A DNA stretch of 64,000 nucleotides from Carnegiea gigantea (taxonomy: Eukaryota; Streptophyta; Magnoliopsida; Caryophyllales; Cactaceae): the NCBI GenBank assembly GCA_029747015.1, contig JAKOGI010000338.1, forward strand, positions 242,501 through 306,500, written 5' to 3'. The position numbers and the translations under genes were made by a program. The notes below the pieces were generated by a model that did no database searches, was not told where the DNA came from, and was given only the letters and a program-made list of their open reading frames with translations. Shown here one piece after another: positions 61,063 through 64,000 of this stretch. Within the stretch, counting starts at the first letter, position 1. Each line of letters opens with the position of its first letter.

Positions 61063-61581
61063 TAGGGGTGTGCAAACTAATATCTCAGTTCAAAGAAATT
61101 GCGAACTGTAACTGAACCGAAATTTTCGGTAAACCGTTTTTCGGTTAACCAAAAATTTCGGTTCGTCCAAAACCCGAACCGTAACCAAACCGAAAATTTT
61201 GATTAACCGGTATTTCGGTTCGGTTATCGGTTAACTGTTTACCAATAATAAAAAAACTTATACTTTCTTACCTAAATTTTTTATTTTATTATCTTTAAAT
61301 TCTTTTTTATAAAAATTAAACTTTGGTTACCATTTTTAAATAATAAAAAGGTGCACTTTCTTACCTAAATTTTTTATTTTTTATGTATAATTTTTTAAAA
61401 AACAAAATTATTTTCGGATCAGTTAATCGCCGATTAACCGAATTTTCAAATAGCCTGAACCGTAACCGAACCGAAAATCAAAAAAAAAAAAAGGTTCGGT
61501 TAACCGAACCGATTTTTTTGAAAAATTTATTCGGTTCAATTTTTTCGGTTTTTCGATTTCGGATTTTTCTGCACACCCCTA
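61063..61581. mobile_element. hAT-like MITE, 519 bp
   Basis: TAGGGGTGTGCA at 61063 and TGCACACCCCTA ending at 61581 are perfect 12-bp terminal inverted repeats. The flanking octamers GTACCTTT and ATAACTTT match at six of eight positions, as an aged 8-bp target-site duplication of the hAT type would. The interior is full of CGGTT, AACCGA and CCGAAA words in both orientations and has no coding capacity, so it would depend on a transposase in trans. Confidence 0.75.
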
Positions 61582-61826
61582 ATAACTTTGGCAGAGAGAA
61601 GAGCCCACGTAAGATGAGGTAAAAGGAGACAATCATTGGAGAAATAGGGTGAAACTTGTTTATGTAGGAATTTTAAACAGTTAACCTCTCTTCTAGTAAA
61701 GAAGTACTTATTGGGCAATGTGATTTATAGGCTTTCTTCTTTTTTAATATGAGATGATGAAATGTCTAAAATATTCTGAAGCATATTATTCTATATAGCA
61801 ATACTTACCAAGTCTACATACTACAG

Positions 61827-61937
61827 GCCATGTTGGCTCCTCCTGTGCCTCCACACCAGGAGAACGGTGAGACTCGATTTCACATCCAATTTGGAAGACC
61901 GCCCATGAGCTATGGATCTTACCATGTTAAAGATTGA
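61827..61937 (+). CDS. possible terminal coding exon, gene unknown
   Basis: After the acceptor CTACTACAG, 36 codons run to a TGA: AMLAPPVPPHQENGET, then RFHIQFGRPPMSYGSYHVKD. Composition (Pro-rich start, mixed hydrophilic end) and codon use look coding, unlike the AT-rich surroundings. The exons that would precede it are not identified. They may be among the plus-strand segments at 48.7-58.2 kb. I do not recognise the family. Confidence 0.35.
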   Translation, partial: AMLAPPVPPHQENGETRFHIQFGRPPMSYGSYHVKD

Positions 61938-63884
61938 CCGTCAGCACAAAGTAAATAACTCTCAGTTGTTCTAACTTCTATGCAGTATTTGCAGATATTG
62001 AGTTATTGAACATACCAAAATATACTAAACTTTTGGGGTATATATCTAGCAGACCTTTCACAGAAGAGGCTCAACTATCAAACATGTGAATGAAATGTTT
62101 CCATTATCAAAGGAACAGATCGAACTAGGCCAATAAAATCTAAAGGGCTCATATTGTACTCATATTTGAGCAGAGGCTTGCCCTTGGCAGTGCATCTCGG
62201 GGCTTATCTTTTGATGTTAGTTCATCTGATTTTGAGTTGTACATCTTTTCCATGAGAAAATGAGTGAAATGATATTTGAACACCATTTTAATGTTATGTA
62301 AAAGCTTTAATACACAACACTATTTTGTTTTTTTTCCCCTTTTCGCGGGGGTGGGGGGGGGGGGGGAGGGCATTTTTAGTACGAGACTAAAGAGTACACA
62401 TTTGTAAGTGTCAAAACAAAATATCGAAATCGCATCAGTTTATATTACTCAGACAAGGTATCTTACATAATTAATTAGATACAACTATATAAGACTAACA
62501 AACTTACAATAAAACAGACAGAGCCTTTGAATGTAGCATAACCACATATCAATTTGCTAGGAACAAGTCACTTGTAATCTCGTTCTAGCACAAACCCTTG
62601 ATAGATCTGCATACTTACCTTGGGGTGCAACAAATCAAAGAACAATAGAGAACATAAAAATATGCTATATAAACGGAATTTGTCTCGTGGTGTCTACAAT
62701 CCAAATTTTCCTTAGAACAACGACGACAATAGCAATAATCAGTGTCCGTCCCAGTTCAGTATGTCTGGAGAGATTAAAATGTAGACAACTTTGCTCATAC
62801 AAGCGCTCCTACTATCAGAAAGGCCGACTCCTAAGAACCCACAAAAGAAATAAATTGATGAGAACTTTTTTATTAGGTAAGAAACATTTTTGGCAGAGAA
62901 AAAACAAACACAAGTACCATAGGAAAGTAAGGCAAAATTTGAGGAGAAACAAGTACCAGTGTCCCAAAAGTAACGTAACAAAGGGGAACGCAGATCACGC
63001 ACAAGGGTAGAATCTTAATTTCCCCTCACCACAGAACACAAAAGGAAACAATAAATGAAAGAGGGGACCTACCAATCGTAGGTATGGGGGAAAAAAAAAC
63101 ACATGATCAGACATCACCACAAAACATAAGCTTTGTCCTAATCATTCCTTTTTCTTAATTAATGATAAATTGTCCTAATCATTTCTAGACATAATAAGGA
63201 AAGAATTTTACGTAAAAAATGGGGGGAACAACGCGGAAGCAGAGGTTTGAATGAGTCTAAGTCCTCAGATTTAACCCCTTTTCAACTCTTAATCATCCCA
63301 TGACTGACCAATCACGAACACACAAAAACTAAAGTTTGAATCAGTCAGCACTCAGACCCTTCTCACTCTAAATCTTTTGATCCTTGTGTTTTTGCCTTCC
63401 TTCTAGTTCTATTGACCATAGACTAGTCTAATGTGGAAAAATATTACTATATTCAATTCAAAAACTCTATGTCTCCAGTCAAATCCCCTCTCTCTCATAC
63501 CACTTAGGAGCACCCTTTAAAGCAAGCTCATAGCACTCCATCTGAAGCATGAAACCTAAGTTTCTCTCTCCTTACTCAGACATCAAAACTGTTAAACTAA
63601 TTAACCTTGTTTTCAGTTACATCCGAAAAACAAAACAACTCCTCGTGTGAATCCCGCTTGGGCAGTGCCTGGGCGGCAAACTAGAAAACAACCCGTAATA
63701 TTCCTTCTCGTACCAAACAGCATTATCTTCTTGCAAATGATCCTATGCAGTCGAGCTACTAGCTCAGCAAAAATAAGTCATCTACATCAGCAAAGGAACT
63801 GTAATAAGTGACACCCAAATAGTCTGACAATTACAATCTTCGCATTTTTGGGTTTTTCTTTTTCTCGAAAAAATAGAGCAGAAA
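61938..63884. other. intergenic and WRKY promoter side
   Basis: A G-rich tract (G5TG13) lies at about 62,346-62,366. Near the end, W-box cores are seen: TTGACC at about 63,412 (plus) and TTGACT on the minus strand at 63,483-63,478. These would fit auto- or cross-regulation of the WRKY gene that follows. No other gene is supported. Confidence 0.4.
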
Positions 63885-64000
63885 ATGGAGTTCAATGGCG
63901 ACAGTAGTAGCTGTGAGCAAGGCTCCTTGGTCAGGGAGCTAATCAAGGGAATGGAGCTAACTAGACAGCTAAAAGCTCATATGGGTCTAGAAGTTTCTGA
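63885..64000 (+). CDS. WRKY transcription factor, group III-like, N terminus only (partial)
   Basis: The frame opens at ATG 63885 and is still open at the window end (38 codons). It reads MEFNGDSSSCEQGSLVREL, then IKGMELTRQLKAHMGLEVS. An N-terminal amphipathic helix of the form LxxELxxGxELxxQLKxHL is typical of group III WRKY factors (WRKY53/41/46/30 and WRKY70/54 relatives). The WRKY domain itself would lie beyond the window, so the call rests on this helix alone. Such factors act in the nucleus in defence and senescence. W-box cores upstream agree with the usual WRKY feedback. Confidence 0.6.
   Translation, partial: MEFNGDSSSCEQGSLVRELIKGMELTRQLKAHMGLEVS

Noticed and set aside
1..64000. 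CRISPR arrays, operons, rRNA or complete tRNA genes, or viral genes
   Set aside because: None was seen. The regular repeats are microsatellites or MITE interiors, and gene structure is that of a plant nucleus.

Overview
The window is plant nuclear DNA, most likely from a eudicot. It is AT-rich, its genes are split by introns with GT/AG borders, and it carries TATA boxes, a plant-only AP2/ERF factor, a plant-type polygalacturonase, a WRKY start, an Au-type SINE and several MITE-like elements. Nothing looks bacterial or viral, and the species cannot be fixed from the sequence.

Layout: 0-8.3 kb is intergenic, with a 200-bp tandem duplication, degenerate repeats, a TA microsatellite and a promoter-like island with three G-boxes but no obvious gene. 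8.4-12.4 kb holds a minus-strand gene for a single-pass membrane protein (DUF7356-like, 443 aa, four coding exons). 12.4-25.6 kb is a gene desert with repeats, including an inverted pair of related MITE-like elements. 26-27 kb holds an intronless AP2/ERF factor (DREB A-6 group, ERF061-like). 30-33.4 kb holds a doubtful minus-strand gene with an E2F-like box and an apparent one-base frameshift; an Au SINE lies beside it. 36.3-41.8 kb holds a five-exon GH28 polygalacturonase-like gene. 42.9-43.5 kb holds a small secreted protein on the minus strand whose 3' end shows a second, conserved-looking frame.

From 45 to 61 kb, four small minus-strand genes encode His/Tyr-rich proteins. One (45.2 kb) is a Cys/His-rich singleton. 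The other three (51, 56 and 60 kb) are clear tandem duplicates that share promoter, coding sequence, 3' UTR and an unusual architecture: the second coding exon appears to be only ATG-TGC-TAA (or ATG-TTC-TAA). I do not recognise this family, and it is the best candidate for something undescribed here. Plus-strand exon-like pieces between 48.6 and 61.9 kb suggest another gene, or gene remnants, interleaved with the array. A hAT-like MITE lies at 61 kb, and the window ends inside the first exon of a probable group III WRKY gene.

Exon borders were worked out by hand from splice consensus and phase. No alignment, expression or database result was available.
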